A stretch of DNA of 5,933 nt from contig JAEHCT010000094.1 of assembly GCA_020697635.1 (NCBI GenBank), forward strand, positions 1 through 5,933, written 5' to 3'. Below the pieces are notes generated by a model. That model had not been told where the DNA came from. It did no database searches and saw nothing but the letters and a program-made list of their open reading frames with translations. Below are positions 5,394 through 5,933 of this stretch, piece after piece (position 1 is the first letter of the stretch; the number at the start of each line of letters is the position of its first letter). The stretch comes from Candidatus Bathyarchaeota archaeon (GTDB lineage Archaea; Thermoproteota; Bathyarchaeia; TCS64). A program made the position numbers and the translations under genes.

Positions 5394-5403
5394 AAACCGG
5401 TTT
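5394..5403. repeat. Palindrome AAACCGGTTT
   Basis: A perfect 10-base palindrome about 120 bases upstream of korD. Its inner 8 bases, AACCGGTT, recur as a perfect palindrome at 2014-2021, inside the inverted repeat upstream of the Lrp gene. It could be a binding site common to the two promoters, or chance. Confidence 0.35.
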
Positions 5404-5445
5404 TTTCTGTTAGTTCTTATTAAAAGGATCGTGTCGCGGGGGACA

Positions 5446-5670
5446 TCATTCCTCTAGTTGTTCGCGCACGGTCTCGTCCTCCAGTGTTATGTTGCCGTAC
5501 ACTATGCCTATGACGCCGGAGTAGAGGAGCCGCTTCTTGATGTCCTTGAACTCGTCCCGGGTTACGCCGAGGTTTTCGAGCTTGCCCCTAAGGGTGTCCT
5601 GGGTGACGTGTCCATGCTGGTAGCTGCACAGGGCTTTCATGAAGAGCTTTTCTCTTTCCGTGAGCGTCAT
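5446..5670 (-). CDS. Small hypothetical protein, possibly winged-helix
   Basis: A 74-residue protein I do not recognise as a named family. It is soluble and charged, with no signal peptide, cysteine pair or membrane segment. The pattern suggests three helices (about 3-17, TLTEREKLFMKALCS; 23-33, TQDTLRGKLEN; 37-50, TRDEFKDIKKRLLYSG) followed by a short hydrophobic hairpin (GVIGIVYGNITL, 52-63), which resembles a small winged-helix DNA- or protein-binding domain. Support that it is real: ATG at 5670 preceded by GAGGA at 5677-5681, 6 bases away, and codon use like its neighbours. An AT-rich TCTTATCC near 5713-5720 could be a weak TATA box. It is on the same strand as the winged-helix gene to its right, separated by 112 bases. 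Function is unknown. Confidence 0.7.
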   Translation of the reverse strand: MTLTEREKLFMKALCSYQHGHVTQDTLRGKLENLGVTRDEFKDIKKRLLYSGVIGIVYGNITLEDETVREQLEE

Positions 5671-5765
5671 GGGCTGTCCTCTGAGGGTGGGTAAAGGAAC
5701 AGAACTGGAGGGGATAAGACTTGTTGTGCCGCTGGAACATCTGGGGCCTGGTTGAACGGTGTTGA

Positions 5766-5771
5766 GAAAAA
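5766..5771 (-). terminator. Oligo-T stretch after the right-edge regulator gene
   Basis: On the minus strand CCCCGTTTTTC begins 11 bases after the TAG at 5783. A short run of T without a hairpin is a sufficient termination signal for archaeal RNA polymerase, so this may separate the edge gene from the small gene downstream. Confidence 0.35.
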
Positions 5772-5782
5772 CGGGGTGTCTG

Positions 5783-5933
5783 CTATGTCTTTATGTTTAG
5801 GTCTACGAGTTCCTCTAGTCGGTCGTAGTACTTGAGTACGTTCATGCCGGACGCGGTGATGTAGTATTGCTTCCCTCTTCCCCGTGTGTCGCCTGCCTCG
5901 TCGGCGTATCCCTTGTTGACCAGGAGGTCGACG
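5783..5933 (-). CDS. Winged-helix transcriptional regulator, C-terminal part (cut by right edge)
   Basis: The last 49 complete codons of a gene whose start is beyond the right edge, ending with TAG at 5783-5785. The visible protein begins VDLLVNKGYADEAGD, then GRGKQYYITASGMNVLKYYD and ends EELVDLNIKT. This is the end of a recognition helix, the beta-hairpin wing (basic turn TRGRGKQYYIT) and a long C-terminal helix, the pattern of small archaeal winged-helix regulators in which the wing reads GRxKxYxIT and the last helix dimerises. It is too short to give the full family; the HTH_45/ArsR-like or PadR-like groups are all possible. The reading frame fits the window end with one spare base. Confidence 0.8.
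   Translation of the reverse strand, partial: VDLLVNKGYADEAGDTRGRGKQYYITASGMNVLKYYDRLEELVDLNIKT

Larger units (their letters stand above)
5274..5445. other. AT-rich intergenic region before korDABC
   Basis: This 172-base gap has no convincing gene. Besides the kor promoter it holds a run of eight T on the plus strand (5370-5377), a perfect 10-base palindrome AAACCGGTTT (5394-5403), and a second AT-rich stretch (5361-5367). On the minus strand, the region after the stop at 5446 contains a short TGTC/GACA hairpin (5432-5445) followed by TTTTAAT, a weak candidate terminator for the small upstream gene. Confidence 0.5.

Noticed and set aside
5053..5394. 113-residue plus-strand frame opposite korD
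   Set aside because: It is antisense to the ferredoxin and runs through its promoter; no start signal or family resemblance.
1..5933. Mobile elements, CRISPR arrays, tRNA, rRNA, or a defence or secretion system
   Set aside because: I saw no transposase, terminal inverted repeats, regularly spaced repeats, tRNA-like arms or rRNA-like blocks; the coding genes are metabolic or regulatory. Short structured RNAs such as C/D guides cannot be excluded by eye.

Overview
The window looks like a piece of an archaeal chromosome. The genes are tightly packed. TATA-like boxes sit about 25-35 bases before several first genes, consistent with leaderless or very short-leader transcripts, while the internal genes of the one clear operon carry Shine-Dalgarno sites. 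GTG and TTG starts are used, and the gene set is archaeal in style: a four-subunit 2-oxoacid:ferredoxin oxidoreductase, an Lrp/AsnC regulator and small winged-helix proteins. I cannot name the taxon from the sequence; a member of the Thermoproteota/TACK group is a guess.

Layout, left to right. 1-252 (-): start of a radical SAM protein that runs off the left edge. 335-694 (+): a glyoxalase-fold (VOC) protein, divergent from the radical SAM gene. 704-1453 (-): an HpcH/HpaI-type aldolase, tail to tail with the VOC gene. 1595-1981 (+): a single-domain SCP2-like lipid-binding protein, divergent from the aldolase. 2093-2536 (+): an Lrp/AsnC regulator whose promoter region is rich in palindromes. 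2533-5273 (-): a four-gene operon, transcribed in the order delta (ferredoxin), alpha, beta, gamma, with every junction overlapping; it encodes a 2-oxoacid:ferredoxin oxidoreductase, probably of the 2-oxoglutarate (Kor) type. 5446-5670 (-): a small unrecognised, possibly winged-helix, protein. 5783-5933 (-): the C-terminal end of an archaeal winged-helix regulator that runs off the right edge.

How the parts fit. The best-supported unit is the oxidoreductase operon, which would decarboxylate a 2-oxoacid to an acyl-CoA and pass electrons to ferredoxin. The lrp gene is convergent with it and the two stop codons interlock. The lrp promoter holds a perfect palindrome between its TATA box and start, and an 8-base core of that palindrome recurs just upstream of the TATA box of the oxidoreductase operon. 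This suggests, but does not prove, that the regulator controls both itself and the operon. The aldolase could supply or consume 2-oxoacids, but nothing in the sequence ties it directly to the operon. I found no CRISPR array, insertion sequence, tRNA or rRNA, and no clearly new system; the most interesting signals are regulatory.
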